From contig NW_024104426.1 of the NCBI RefSeq assembly GCF_003945595.2, positions 372,001 to 436,000 of the forward strand: a DNA stretch of 64,000 nt, read 5' to 3'. The notes beneath the pieces were generated by a model. That model made no database searches. It was not told the origin of the DNA and saw nothing but the letters and a program-made list of their open reading frames with translations. A program made the translations under genes and the position numbers. Each line of letters starts with the position of its first letter. The stretch's first letter is position 1. This stretch comes from Pipra filicauda. Its lineage: Eukaryota > Chordata > Aves > Passeriformes > Pipridae. Shown here one piece after another: positions 13,197-25,870 of the stretch.

Positions 13197-13349
13197 GGGG
13201 AAACAGAAAACCTTTCTATGGAAGAGAAAGCTCCACAGGAAAAACATTTGGAAATGTTGAAACACGTTGCTGCAGCAAATTTAGCAATGTCAGTAGAGAT
13301 GGCAAATGACACATGGTATCCCCTCTGTGTTGCTGAGCTGGAAGGGTGA
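13197..13349 (+). CDS. Candidate 3'-terminal coding exon, unknown protein
   Basis: A pyrimidine-rich tract ending ...TTTTCATCTCAAATCAG at 13196 looks like a good splice acceptor. The frame that follows encodes 50 residues ending in a TGA, starting GETENLSMEEKAPQEKHLEM and finishing DTWYPLCVAELEG. Glu, Lys and Met are frequent and the segment looks helical. An AATAAA lies about 90 bp past the stop, at 13438-13443. I do not recognise the protein and found no matching upstream exons, so this may be chance. A homology search or RNA reads would decide. Confidence 0.2.
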   Translation, partial: GETENLSMEEKAPQEKHLEMLKHVAAANLAMSVEMANDTWYPLCVAELEG

Positions 13350-16300
13350 ATGCCTTTGCAAAACATAACTAAGGATTCTTAATAAGAATTTAAAAGTGAA
13401 AACATGCAGAAAAAAATTAACTGTCTTCAGGAACCTAAATAAAAATAGCTGCCCTACATTTTTTCAGGAGAGAGGAATGACTTTTTGGAGTCTCAGCCTG
13501 AGAGGCCCCCCAAACTGAGTCACTGATGATGAAGCTGAAACCCCTTTTGGAGCAGCCTGGCACTGCCTGGGCCTCAGCAGAACCAGACCTAGTTCAAATG
13601 CAGCTTTTGGGGACTATTTGTAAGACTCTTCACTTCACTGTGGACTAGTTGTCCCATCAACAAAGCAGTAATAAAGGTTTCTCACACCTCCCCAAAATGC
13701 AACCTGAGGAACAAGAGCTTAGTCTTGCATTCTGTGCTTTTCACTGACTCTTGGAAAGCAAAGGGAGATGTTGGCAGAGAGCTGGCCAAGAAAAAGAAAA
13801 TAGAAACACACAGACATTATGAAGCAAGACTCCAAGTACAACAAACTACTAGTTCCAGTAAATGCCAAAGACCCAAGTGGGTTATGGGCAGGGAAGGGGA
13901 AAACTGAGGACTAAGAAAGTGCTGGAAGATGTGGCAGTTCCATTTCCAGCACGTTGCTTATATGCTGAAAAATCCCTTTTCTGCTCATTTAGCACAGCTG
14001 GAACATTGCTAAAATCAAACCCTCCCTGTGAAATATTTTTTGCAAATCAGCACAATCTGCAGAACATTTTTCTTCCCTTGTGGGGAGGGAGGTGTCGGGA
14101 GTTACCATCCGGCTGTGACGGAACAGTCAGAAGAAATTCCTAAAATCCTGGTTGCTGAAGCTCAGGCTCTGGCCAGTATCTCAGAGCGATTGTGTCCACT
14201 CTGCTGACAGCTGCAGTCAGTTATCTGCAGGCTGAGGTGGGAAAACAGGCACCAGATTTTATGCAGATGTCAGACTAAGGGAACAAGTAGTAGAAGGAGC
14301 GACTGAAGCTGCACTTCTGGGATCAATTCACAGAGCAGTGTAGAAACAGTTCATCCAGTGCAGATCACATCAGAAATTATCTTGATGACAAAGGAAAAAA
14401 AATGAAGCTGTTCTGTGCGTCTTCCTACTCTTTAGGGTGCAATCAGAGCACATCTTCAGCATTGCTATTAGCATTCCTCCACCAAAGAAATCTCAGCAAA
14501 GCACTGGGCTCTCATTTTCAAAAGATGATGCTGGAAACCTTCCCAGATTATATATTTTCCTCTTTAATTTATACCTCTGAGGATAATGCTAATCAAGGAT
14601 GCAGCAAAAGTGGTGGGACATCCTCGGACCTGGGCTGATTTATTAACAGTGGTTGCATTATTCTCACTTGGAGAACGATGCTAGTATCCCATGCTTCCGT
14701 AAAAAAAAAAAAAGTCCTGCTTACTGGTAGGTTATCAAATACAAGCTGACAATGTACTTGCACAGCAGATATGCATAAGTGCATTGCACAGTATGATTCA
14801 TCTGCAAAACATCCAGCATGCTAGAAGCTCATTTTAAAGTAGGTTAGAAGAACGATTCATTAAAAAGCAAGAGCAGAGAGAAAGGAGGGGGGAAAAAAAA
14901 GAAACCCAAACTCTAAAATCTCCTGCTGGGAATGATACATTTTCTTCTCACTCTTTGTTCAGCCCCCTTCTCCTCACATTACTTTTGAATAGAGTTTGGA
15001 TGGCATAGGGATGGACAACCATGTAAAAATACATGTAGCTAGACAAATATTACAAATGCCATCTTCCAGGCCTGGCAAATCTACCAAATATTCCAGGGAT
15101 TATACATGGTCTGTTTAGCACGTTCAAAGTGGAAGGAGATTGCATATATTTCACAGAGCATAAATCCCCAGGCCTGTCTCCTTAGCTCTGACCTGAACTT
15201 CTACTACACAAACACTGGATTATAAAGGCTAATGTCAAAAGGACTTTCAAGAAAAAAAGGACTCCCAAAATGGCAACTGGCTTTTACTATGATAACTGCT
15301 CAGATAATCCGCCCTAATCTCCAGCAGTATTTTTTAGGATAGGAAAAAAAAAACAACAACCAGAAAAATGTACATGACATGGCAATTCTAAAATAGAATA
15401 AAGGACCTCGCAGGCCAGAATTAGTGCTTTTAAAATGGAATTTATGTGTATGCTAAATGGAATTTATGTTCTGCTACAAAAGCAAATGTAGGCAAGATAC
15501 ATTTCTAAACACTGGTGTCAGCCAAATGAAGTGAAACATATGAGTTGATTTCAGAATAATTTGAAAATATATTTTTATTAATATTATTTTAATCTGTGTA
15601 TCTCTTGCAGAAAGATTTTTTTTGGTCTGATGACAAGTTTCTAAAAAAAATTTAAATTTCAGAAAATTCGGTCCTTTCTCCTGGCAGCAGCAGAGGTAAG
15701 TATGCATTTTCAAAAGCAGGGTTCCTATGAAAAAATAAACCAGGTTTTACTCAGGGACTCCACATCTGTCCATGTGATCAATTAACTGTTTGCTTGACTT
15801 TTCAGTTCTGTGTGAAATATACACACGTTAAACACACATGAAACTTTTTACATAGAGAATTAGATACTAACTACTAAGGATCTCCAGAAATCCTATCTTG
15901 CCAGAAACAAAGATGTCACAGCCATTTTGCTACAGGGATTTAATTAAATTCACAAGCAGAGTTACTGCCCAGAGAATCCAACTCCCTCTTTTTCTTTTTC
16001 ATAAACAATGTGTTCAGAGGAGATGACTCCTCTGGGACTTCTCACTCTCACACATCATCTTGGAGCTTCACCTTTGGGCCCAACACCTTTCCTGCAAACT
16101 AATTACAGTCTGAGAATCACAGATTATAAACGCAGACTTTCAGGATAACCAGGAAGTTCTGAGAAATCAATTCTACATTCAACCCCAGTGATCATTTGCT
16201 AGAGCAGTAGAGAAATCAGCAACTATGTAAATACTGCATTATGTCTCTTTATAAAGAACTGCAAAAGCTGCAAAAGAGAGGAGTCAGCCTCAGCTTTAGG

Positions 16301-19300
16301 TCAGCCCTACATCAAAGGCAACTGCCTCAATTAAAGTTTAGTGCACAGCAGTACTGCAGTTTAGAGCATTTGGTCAATGATGTTTACCAAAGCTATAAAC
16401 TTTTGTAATAAAAAGGGAAAAAAACCCCAACCCATCAAAATGGCAAACATGGTACATCCTAAGAGAAAGATGAGCGCTAGCCAGAAGATTAAAAAATTGA
16501 GATACACATTTTTATAACTTTTCTCAGGGGCAGCAGGAGACATTTCCCTTTTTACTACAGTCGGCAAATAACAAATGATTGCTGCTCCTATCGCACAGCT
16601 ACACCTGCATGGAGCAGTTCAGCTTCCAGTTCAGCTGAAGTGCACATTTAATTTCCAGCGTGTTGCATTGTGCTTCACTGCTGAAGTCAACAGGAATGAA
16701 AATATCCTGCAATGCAAAACGTTTCCTACGCACACGAGCAGCAAACGCATCTATTTAGCCTCCACATTAAGGACAACAAGGGAAAGGCCTAATTAAGACT
16801 GATTGGAATTCAGACCCCTCCATGCTCCAGTAGTCAGCGGAGAGATGGTGCCTGTGAAACCTCATTGCCCCCTCCCAACAAAGCACACAGAATGCTGCTC
16901 AGGAGATGAGAGGAGAGATGAGACACTGCTCCCCAGGTCTGCTGGTTGCAGGTTTTCACCTCCCACTCTGGACATGGCCTTGGTGCATGTTCTTCATGCA
17001 GGGAGAAGGATGCAGCTGACCTGAATATGGGTGAAACTTGCACAGTGGTGGCAGATTTAGAGCAAGTTTTAAGCTGTGCTCTGGATCCAGCCCTCTACCC
17101 TGCCAAGGATAAATAATTTCCAAGCAAAGCTGCTCTGCTGGTTATGTGTGCATCAGGACCTACATGGAGTGAGGGACTCCCCACCCCCCTGACATACAAA
17201 ATGCTGTTTGTGGTGTGCATGGGCATCCTCCCTGCACCAGCCTTGCTACCTCCTACTTAGGGGATGGAATTAGGCCTGTAAATGGCAGAACTCCCTTGCT
17301 GATCACAACCCATAAATGCAGCCTGTCTCTCCAGCAGTGCTTTAACAGATGCCCCTGAGTGCTCTTGGGAGCAGTGTGGAGGGGATCAGGCTCAGCTGAA
17401 GAACATCAGCACAAACTCTGATGGCTCGGGCTGTCTGCAGCTCTTCTCCAGACAGCTGTGCTGCAGAGACTGCCTGGGGTGAGGATTTTAAGGGGTGAGG
17501 ATTTTCAGGCTGTTTGGTCGTGCAGCCAGTGACTAGCGCAGTGCAGGCAAAGCTGGGGATGTCGTTCAGATCTGTAACTTCTGCATTTGTGGCTTTGGAA
17601 TGTGCTTCCACGGGGTGAGGGACAGCACCCCGGGCTGTGTTTGGGATACAAAACAGTGGCCAGACACTGTGCCCTGGTGCTGTGTTGTGTTTCTTCCTCC
17701 TCAGCCACGGGGCTCACCCAGGGGCACCCACATGTGCACCCGAGACATGGAGTGATATTTGCACAGAAAAAAACCTCAAAGACAAGTGCAAGATCCCCAG
17801 GGGCTGGCAGCAGGAAGATTTCCAGCCTGACAAGGCTGACCCATACATTTGCTTTTTACTGGCTGCAGTTAACAAGCCCTTCTATGTCTTTTTACAAACA
17901 ATAAATCAGCTGCAGTTAATAAATTCAGCACTGCTGAAAAAGTAAGCCATAATTCACGTCCTGAATGGCACGGTAAAGCCTCAAGATGACATAACTCTGA
18001 GGGTTTGCAGAGTCACCCCGGTGCAGAAACCATCCTTTGATGAGCATCCTCCCCTGCTCCATCCTCACCTGTACCCAGGCAAACACCCCACTGCAGCACT
18101 GCATCCAGGATGGGAGTCACCCTGTTCAAAGGACATGTTGGGAATGCTGCAGCTGGTAGTGGCAATTGTGTTGAAATAATCTCTGAAGAACCAGCCACCT
18201 TTTCCAACACAAGATCTCATGACTGTTACAGGCTGTATCAAGGGCAGGCGACTCATTACAGCAGTGAAAGAAAGATTCAAATACCTCTTATATCAGCTGT
18301 TATTTAAATAAAGATGGAAAAGCCCACTCTTTAGGAATATTAAAGTATAAAGACAAATATTGAGATAGCACCTCAATATTTGAGACAGGCTTATGAAGGC
18401 TGTAGTCATTTCCAGCAATTTTTATTCTCACCGGGACACATACAATGGATCAAAATAAACAACAGCAACATTATAAAGACTTTCACTCTAAGTTTTCAAT
18501 GTATTTAAATGTTATTTTTTACAGTGCTGTAATGAGGTAGGTAAGTGCTGGTGCCTTCATTTTACAGACAAGTGACCTGAAGCAGTTTAGTCTAATGGGT
18601 AATAAAGCCAATTTATCCGTGATATATCTTCTAATTCATTTACCCCTAAATTCAGCAAAACACATGCTCACCTTTATGCATATGCTTAAGAGCATCCTAA
18701 TTTTTAATAGCAGTTAAGAACGTGCTTATGTTCCATATAATTAGGATATTAAATACTTGATTGAAACAAAGAGGACTGAAAAAGGTGATTAGGGTCCCCT
18801 CTATTTTGAATCTTGTTTTGCAAGTGAGTGCCAAGAATTTACTCTCACTGTTTGTTGGAGATAGGAGGATTCTTGGAGGAATAGGTTGATCCTAAATCAG
18901 AAGTGTCTTAAAAGAACAAGAACACTAAATGTAGGGTGTGTTCCTGAGTGCTGAATCATGCCAAGTCTACAGAAGCACATACATTTACTTTTCCTAAATT
19001 AGAAAACTAATAACAAATAATGCTTCATTACTTGAAACGTGGTTTGCTGTGTGAGGGCTGCCTTTTCTTTTGCAAAAGGCAACAGCCCAACAACAAGAAC
19101 ACTCAGAATTTTTTAAGCAGTCTTGATCCGGCAGTAAGAATAGAACATGAAAAACAGACACAAGGACATAACTACTGTATTAAAAATGAAAAAACTTAGT
19201 ATGTACTTGGCCCATTTTAGAGGTACTGACTACTCAGGAGGGAAAGTGAGGCAAATTCCTAAGAAGTCACCCATTTAAAAGTCTCCATTCCCTGTTGATG

Positions 19301-20228
19301 ATGTGGATCTGTGGCACAACTCCTTGAATATTTCAGAAATTTTGAGCTAAAACACAGGTAAACAAAATAATAAGGTCTTGGGGCCAAATCAGGTCTCAGG
19401 GCTTAAAGCAGAGCCTAACACTAGTCCTGAGCATCACGGGCCAATCCAGGCCACACAACTGGGCTGGCACTGTTTTGTGGGACAGTCTCTGAGGACATGA
19501 TAAACAGACCTGTGGGATCTGCCCAAACTTTTCCAGGAGGGCTGAAACAGAGGCAACACACATTTGCTGGGATCACCATCTGCAGACAGATGGAGAGCAC
19601 GTGCTGAGTGTACATGTACTGCACACTGCAGCTTTGGGGGGAAAAATAAGGCATAAAACATGTCATTGAATGGCATTTCCAGAGCAGCACTAAAAAGGAG
19701 GCAGATGTGCCTCCCAGGACCCTTAGACCAGTGAGATATAATGAACCACCAAGCCCAGGGGAGATTCACAGCCCAGAAAATACCGCAACATGCCAAACCC
19801 AATGCTTGCCACAACTGGGACGTCCAAAGCCTCTCCCCTCCTCCTCCCCAACCTGTCCTCCTCAGTTTCTTGCCTATAAATAAAACATTTCATTACTGAG
19901 TGATGAAGATTAAAATAAGGCAGGTGAGTCACCCTCCCTGGTACTACTTTGCTCTTTCATCTGCCTCATCATCATCCTCAACCTATTTGCAGCCCTGAAG
20001 GCTGAAGAGAACTCATCAGTGTGAAAGCCAAAGCAGGGATGGAGCTACCTGCATTCCTGTTGGGAACAGGGCAAAACCATCTACATTTTGATCTGTATGG
20101 AGTTGAGGACTACATTGCTGCACAGATTTAAAACCAGGAGTTTTTATGCACCTCTGAGTGCACCCTCAGATGCAGAGCACTTGCTGGAGGAGCCCAGCAG
20201 CAGCTGTTGCTCCTACTTTACTCAAGTG

Positions 20229-20309
20229 GGAATAGAGGATGGTATTTCAATAGGAATTTTTTTTTTTTATGGAATAGAGGATGGTATTTCAATAGGAATT
20301 TTTTTTTTG
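20229..20309 (+). repeat. 42-bp tandem duplication, two copies
   Basis: The unit starts GGAATAGAGGATGGTATTTC and ends in a T run plus AT. It occurs twice head to tail (20229-20270 and 20271-20309), identical except for the length of the T run. It is a recent local duplication, with no sign of coding use. Confidence 0.95.
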
Positions 20310-23300
20310 ATGGCTGACTGTGGGCTTTGGCCATCTTGTCAAACTTCATGAGGATTACAAAAACAGAAAGATCCAAGAAAAATCCGCTGTGTTCCTGTCT
20401 CTCTCTCTGCAAAATCTGCTTGCACTTACAAAGCCCTGGGGAATGCAAAGAGCCTCCATCAGACAATCTCTGTCACCTTCATTCAAAACCAGTAGATCAG
20501 AAGTTCTGAGTGACTAATCCAGGGAGCAGAGAAAAAATAAATTCAATTTCCTAAATCGGAAAGGACTAAAATGTCAATACTAGAATTGGCTTGAATAGAT
20601 ACTCTTCCAAAGTGAGACTGAATCTGGCGTCAGTTGGCTAAATCTGAGCAAGATTGCCTAGCAGCTGAGGATATATTTCCAAACATCTGCTGAGGCTCCC
20701 CTGTGACATACCAGTGAATCCACCAGATCTAGACTTTCTACAGCAACATGAAAAAATCAGGGTTTGGACTGTGGCCTTTACAGTGCACCTGGCCTTGAAC
20801 AGTACATTGCCATGGATGCTCAGGGAGTGGAGCTCTTGACAAAGCACAGTACCTGGAAAGGGAAAGGGGTGGGAAGGCCACAAAGAGCCAGTTGCCTTGG
20901 GGAACCTGCTGTTTGTTCATGATCTGACATCCCAAAAAGTGTCAGTGCCAAACCCAAGTAGTGCAGACATACATGTTCATACTCCCTTCTCTCCACCTAG
21001 ATGAACCATTGAACTCTCATCTGCCTCAAAACCATCAAAAACTTCTTTTATGCTGCGGTGTAAAGGTGTCAGTAACTCGCCCTCTCCAGTAACAGGAGAG
21101 AAACAATAAACTGATATTTACAGGTGATTGTTTTATCAGTGCAAACACAGTCTTTTGCCAGGAGCACCTCAGTGCAATCCCGTGTGGGCAGAGGGTTGGT
21201 GGGTTAGCTCATGGTGAGAGCATGAAGCTACACAGCACATGCCTTCAAACTCAACTTCTACAAATAATGTGAATTAGAGAGATGCTTTTTAAATGTCTTT
21301 ACTAAAAGCACTGAGCCTAGAGAGTCTGTCCTTGACATGGATCAGCAAGAGCCAAGTTTGCACATGGTCTTGGGTGCTGTATTTATGTCCATCAGGGAAT
21401 GAAACACTCTGGGGATCTCTTTCTCACTGCTCCTCAGCAGGCAGGGGCTGTTCCTCAACTCATCTGCCTCATCCAAGCAGCTTCTAGTCCCTCCTTTCCA
21501 CCTCTCCTCACTGGCACATACCACATGAGTGCTGTTCAGTCCCATAAGCACAGGACTTTTGTGCCACTGAGGCACCCCAAGGGATGTGGCTGCTATTCCG
21601 GAAGGGTTCCCATAGGCCATATTTACCATTCCATTGTGTCCCTGTAGAAGTGTCCCAGTTATTAATGCCATCCCCTGTGACACTGGCCACCTCTCCTTTG
21701 GGCAGCTGGACTCCACATGTGAGCTGTCTTTGGAGGCAGCTGGAAATGAGACAGGATTGTCAGGGATGTCCTGACTGCTATGGCCTGTCTGATGGCAAAG
21801 AGCATCCTGGAGTGAGTATCAGCAGGCAGGGTTCACTGGCAGCAATCTCAATCTCACCTACATGAACATAGGGGCATAACACCACTGCCTAAATCACTTC
21901 ACAGAACCCCACCAATGCACAACGCTGCCCACAGCTTCCGAGATCCTTCCACAGGAATCATCATTTTTATGACTTTCTGCCCTATTCCCACTCTTTTTTT
22001 CCCCTAAGCACACCTTGTACCATGGAGGTACAGTCTGTTCTTACATTTTGCCACTTCTCTGGAGGAAACCATATGTATTTATCTTGGGGAATTCCTGGTA
22101 GCCTGTGTAATATTTTTGAAAATAATTCTTGTCAAGGGATTTTAATCACTGTTGATGTATAAAAATGAAATAACAGAATCTATGACCAGATGGTGTGTTG
22201 GGTGGCATGGGGCTCTCTTCACTAAGATGCAACTGCTCACCAGCCTTTCAGGACCACTTCACTCACCAGTCCTTGCAAGAGCTCCCTGCAATCTCCTCTC
22301 AATCCCGAACCAAATTAATTTTTGGGAAGGAGAAAAACTCCACATTTAAGGGAGAGAAACATTTTCAGTAAAATCCAGGGGCCAAGTATAAGGGCAAGAG
22401 AAACAGCTTTGTCCCTGCCTAGAAGCTACTGGAATTATCTTCACTGGATCTCTGCAGGAGGAGAAGCCAATGTGGGGTCTGCAACTTCTCATTGCCCTGA
22501 CTTTGCCTGAGAAACCTCTGAGCTTTCCACTCTTCATGGGAATTTTTTCCTGCAGTCTCAATCATTGCTGATTTTGGTTGATCCAGAGAATGGGGAGTGA
22601 AATCCATTGCTTTTCATCATTCAGAAACCACTCACAAGGTTTTGACACAAAGCCAGCTTGGCTCAAAGCTGGGCCCACAGCCAGCTTGAAAATATTCCTG
22701 AACCTTTCAACAATCCCTGGCTGGTTTTCAAGCTTAAAACAAAAGCCAAGATCAGGGAAAGTTTGCAAATTTTTAGGTTGTATAAGAAAATTTCTGTACA
22801 ACCTGTGATAAATTCCCACCATTCACTTTCAGTTATTTTCATGCTGGGAGAACCTCTCAGACTCCAAACCCTGCTCTTGCCTCAGAAAGCATAACCATAT
22901 TTTTCACGAAATAAGACTGGTCTGATAGGTGTGGAGGAAGATATGGGATGTGCTGGGAAGCTACCTGAAAAACATTCTGTCCAGCTCACTCTTGTTTGGA
23001 TGGATTGCTCATTGTCTCAAGTGTCCCCAGATGGCCCATTGTACAAGGAGTGCTCGAGTTTATGGCAGTCTGTGTCAGTGTAATAAAAAGCTGGAGTCGG
23101 TATCTCCTGCTGGGTCCATTCCTACAGCTTAGAAACAGGCAGGAATCCCTTTCCAAGCAGGAGAATTAGAGAGTTTTCTGAAAAACTTGACAGTTTTAGA
23201 TGTTCAGCAATATTACAGTCTTCTTATCCAGAAACTTATGAATACTTAGTCACACAGAGAGAACAGAGAAATTATTTACTTCCCTGGGTGAAGGGAGCAG

Positions 23301-23661
23301 GAGCTGTAGGTCTCTGGGTGGTGTGGAACAGGAATACAGATGCTGCAGCCACAAACAGAGACAGAGACTGCGTGCGCAGGACTGCACTGGTGGGGATGCT
23401 GCTCTGTCTGCCATGGTTGGCTAGACATGCACACAGCCACACAACAGTCCTTTATTGAACAGGGAGAACAAAATGGGAAATGTTTAAAGCACATTACTAC
23501 TCTTATGATATCGCTAATTTGACAGTCTGACAACCCACGGCCAGCAAACACCAATAAAGGTCTGTATTGCTCACTTTACCTCCTGCTTGACACAGTTTGA
23601 CACATGCAAACATGTCGAAACCCCCTTTGCAGAGGATTGCAAAAGCTGGAAATTTTCTTTG

Positions 23662-23814
23662 CTTCTCTTTCTTTCTTCTTTCTTCTTTCTTCTTTCTTCT
23701 TTCTTCTTTCTTCTTTCTTCTTTCTTCTTTCTTCTTTCTTCTTTCTTCTTTCTTCTTTCTTCTTTCTTCTTTCTTTCTTTCTTTTTCCTTTTTCTTTTTC
23801 TTCTCTTTCTTTCT
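23662..23814 (+). repeat. 153-bp pure pyrimidine tract built on TTTCTTC heptamer
   Basis: Not one purine occurs in the 153 bases on the + strand. The core, about 23671-23773, is roughly 14-15 copies of a 7-bp unit (TTCTTTC in one phase). It then degrades into CTTT and TTTTC variants. Because 7 is not a multiple of 3, each reading frame cycles through the same 7-residue repeat. It therefore stays open in every frame, as FFFLLSS-like on + and KKKEERR-like on -. These frames are artefacts of the repeat, not proteins. Such mirror-like tracts can form triplex (H-) DNA. Confidence 0.97.
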
Positions 23815-25430
23815 GCCTGTCCAATCTGCATTTTATAAGTGTTGGTCTACAGATCAGGTTAAGCCTGAAGAAGCCTTCATTAAATGTAAGCAGTACCACA
23901 GTGATTCAATTTGATGAGGATCTACACAATTTAAGAGACCACCCCTCTTTGTTCTGTATGCTAAGATTCAGCATGGCCATATTTTCATCCATTGGTGAAC
24001 AAAAAAATCTCACAAGATTCTTTTCCCCCTTCTTTGTATCATTATACTGTTGAGGCAACCCTACCTGGAGCCCCCAGTCCTGCCCCTCTTTGCACACTCT
24101 CACACAGCCTCACATTGCCAGCCATCTGCCTCTCTCTCCAGTAGAAAGTCACGTTTCACAACCTAACACTCAGCTCAGCGAATGAGCAGCACATCAGCAG
24201 ATTAGCTGCTTGCCCAAAGCTACAAAACAGCAAAACATTTCCCACATCAGCTGATGGGCGTTAGATCCCATTTTACTACTCAACTCAGTCACATCAAGCA
24301 GACAGGGAAACATCCATGTTGAGAGCACACACATGCACCGATGCACACTCAGACCCTGGAAAGCCACACATATGGGCATCAGCAGAATGGCACATGTAGA
24401 CACTCAGGCTGTGCTGTTTCTGGCCAGCTACTCTTTGTGCTGATTGACTGAGGGGATTAGAAGGGACTCAGCCCAAAAACGCAGTTCCTAATGCTCCTGC
24501 AGCTATTGCATAACAGAGATCGATTCCCATCCCAAGCCCTGACCCTCAACTTACTCAAGACAAGTTTAATGCATCAGGCTGTATAATGGAAACATCTACT
24601 TCCCAGTGAAGAGGAATCTAGATGGGATGCATCATCTCCCTCAGAGCTGGGTTATTTGGCTATTTGGGTTCTCTGACAGGCAGCAATGGAAAAGAAAGTA
24701 AGAAAGTGGCACCAAGAAGGAAAGAGAGTCATTTTCCCCCAAGGATTTCTACCAGGAGCTACGGGAAGCTGAAGCCTTGGGTTCATTAATAGAGGTATAC
24801 CTGCTACCAATACAACTACTAAAGAAAGGAACCCTAAACCAAGGGAAATTGAACACTTCCCAAAAGTAAACTGAAAATCAGTGAACCTGCAGACCCTCAA
24901 CTAAATGCAACTGAAGCCAAACACACCTCAAAAGCCAAAAGGAGGAAAACACAGCAACCAAAAAGTCCACAATTAAATGAACAAGTCTCAAAAGCATGCA
25001 GAAAATGTACAAACACTTCAGAATAGGCACTCCATTAAAAGCTGCATGCTGAAATAACATAAGAGGCCACGCAGGAATTCCAGGTGCATGGGGAATGGCT
25101 GAAGTAACTCCGCTGAGATCTGTCACTCCAGGTGCGAACAGGTGTACAACAAACGAGGACAGAGCCACATCAAATCAAGTGAAATCAAATGGCCTCCAAC
25201 ATTTGACTGAAATCTGGGTGTCCCATACCTAACAAACTGCAAAGAGCTTTAGGGAACTTGGCTGGCTCCTGCATCACCCCTCCCCCACATCAGCAAAAAA
25301 TAACTATTTGCAAAGGCCGCAATTCCTCGTTATTTTCTGTTTTCCTACATGCTCTCACTAACTCCTTAGTAATGTTTCCAAGCAGCCAGGCTGGGAGAAG
25401 AACATAGGAAGGGATAGAAACGAGACAACC
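23815..25430. other. Intergenic stretch upstream of CpG island
   Basis: AT-rich sequence with no recognised element. A few short frames on both strands lack support. Confidence 0.5.
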
Positions 25431-25501
25431 GAGAGATGCTGTTGCCAGGGCCCCTTTGTTGAGCATCTCTGGGTACCCCTCGCCTTTTACCTGGGGATGC
25501 A

Positions 25502-25515
25502 GTCGCCATGGTAAC
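25502..25515 (+). promoter_or_regulatory. RFX-type X-box
   Basis: The sequence GTCGCCATGGTAAC fits the X-box consensus GTNRCC N(0-3) RGYAAC at every fixed position and is nearly palindromic. RFX2/RFX3 and FOXJ1-linked ciliary genes commonly carry such a site within a few hundred bases of the start. Here it sits about 160 bp upstream of a + strand ATG. The match is seen directly; the link to cilia is inference. Confidence 0.6.
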
Positions 25516-25678
25516 GGGCGGGTGTTCCCTGGCGGAGCCAAAAACCAGATGTTCCCGCTGCTGAGCCCCGTCGCCATCCCGCAGCGGAGCCCCAGTTGCA
25601 TACTGGTCCGCCCCGTCCGCAGCCCAGTGCCCGCCAGTGCCCGCCAGCAGCAGGTCCTGGGGGTCCGGCGGGGCTGAC

Positions 25679-25870
25679 ATGCTGCCTGCAAGGCGGCCGC
25701 TGATCTCCGGCTCTCGGGATGCAGCGGGAGCCACCGAAGGAGCTGCGGTGGCCACCGGGCTCGACGGTGCTGCGGCCGCGCTGGAGTGTGGCCGGCTGCG
25801 GGGACCGGGAGCCGCCGCTGCTGCTGCTGCTGTTGCTGTTGCTGTATCTCCACTAGCGCTTATTACGCAG
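25679..25870 (+). CDS. Candidate first coding exon of an unidentified gene
   Basis: From ATG at 25679 an open frame of 64 codons runs to a good splice donor, ACGCAG|GTGAAA, at 25870/25871. Read-through would hit a stop four codons later, as expected for intron sequence. The peptide begins MLPARRPLISGSRDAAGATE and has an alanine-rich run where a GCC/GCT repeat is translated. It ends SPLALITQ in phase 0. Its place downstream of the X-box and inside the CpG island supports a gene start. I do not recognise the protein and cannot identify later exons in this AT-rich sequence. A competing minus-strand frame with its own donor overlaps it, so strand is uncertain. Confidence 0.3.
25808..25846 (+). 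repeat. (GCT/GTT)n trinucleotide repeat
   Basis: Five or more GCT units followed by alternating GTT/GCT. It gives Ala/Val on the + strand and polyglutamine on the - strand in one frame. The minus-strand polyQ frame starts only with GTG, not ATG, so I do not treat it as a gene. Confidence 0.85.

Larger units (their letters stand above)
12721..23661. other. Long AT-rich intergenic or intronic stretch
   Basis: Nearly 11 kb almost free of recognisable CR1. It holds one weak terminal-exon candidate (13197-13349) and one 42-bp tandem duplication (20229-20309). A-rich and T-rich runs are scattered, for example 13 A at 14701. Other frames are short and lack splice context. The scarcity of repeats could mean an old intron or conserved noncoding DNA, but I cannot show this. 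Confidence 0.45.

Noticed and set aside
23571..24053. Low-complexity frames (KKKEERR and FFFLLSS repeats) on both strands
   Set aside because: They are direct consequences of a 7-bp pyrimidine repeat that has no stop codon in any frame.
25290..25853. Minus-strand 187-codon frame with a polyglutamine start
   Set aside because: Its start is GTG, and the polyQ is only the reverse of a GCT repeat. It overlaps better-supported candidate exons in other frames.
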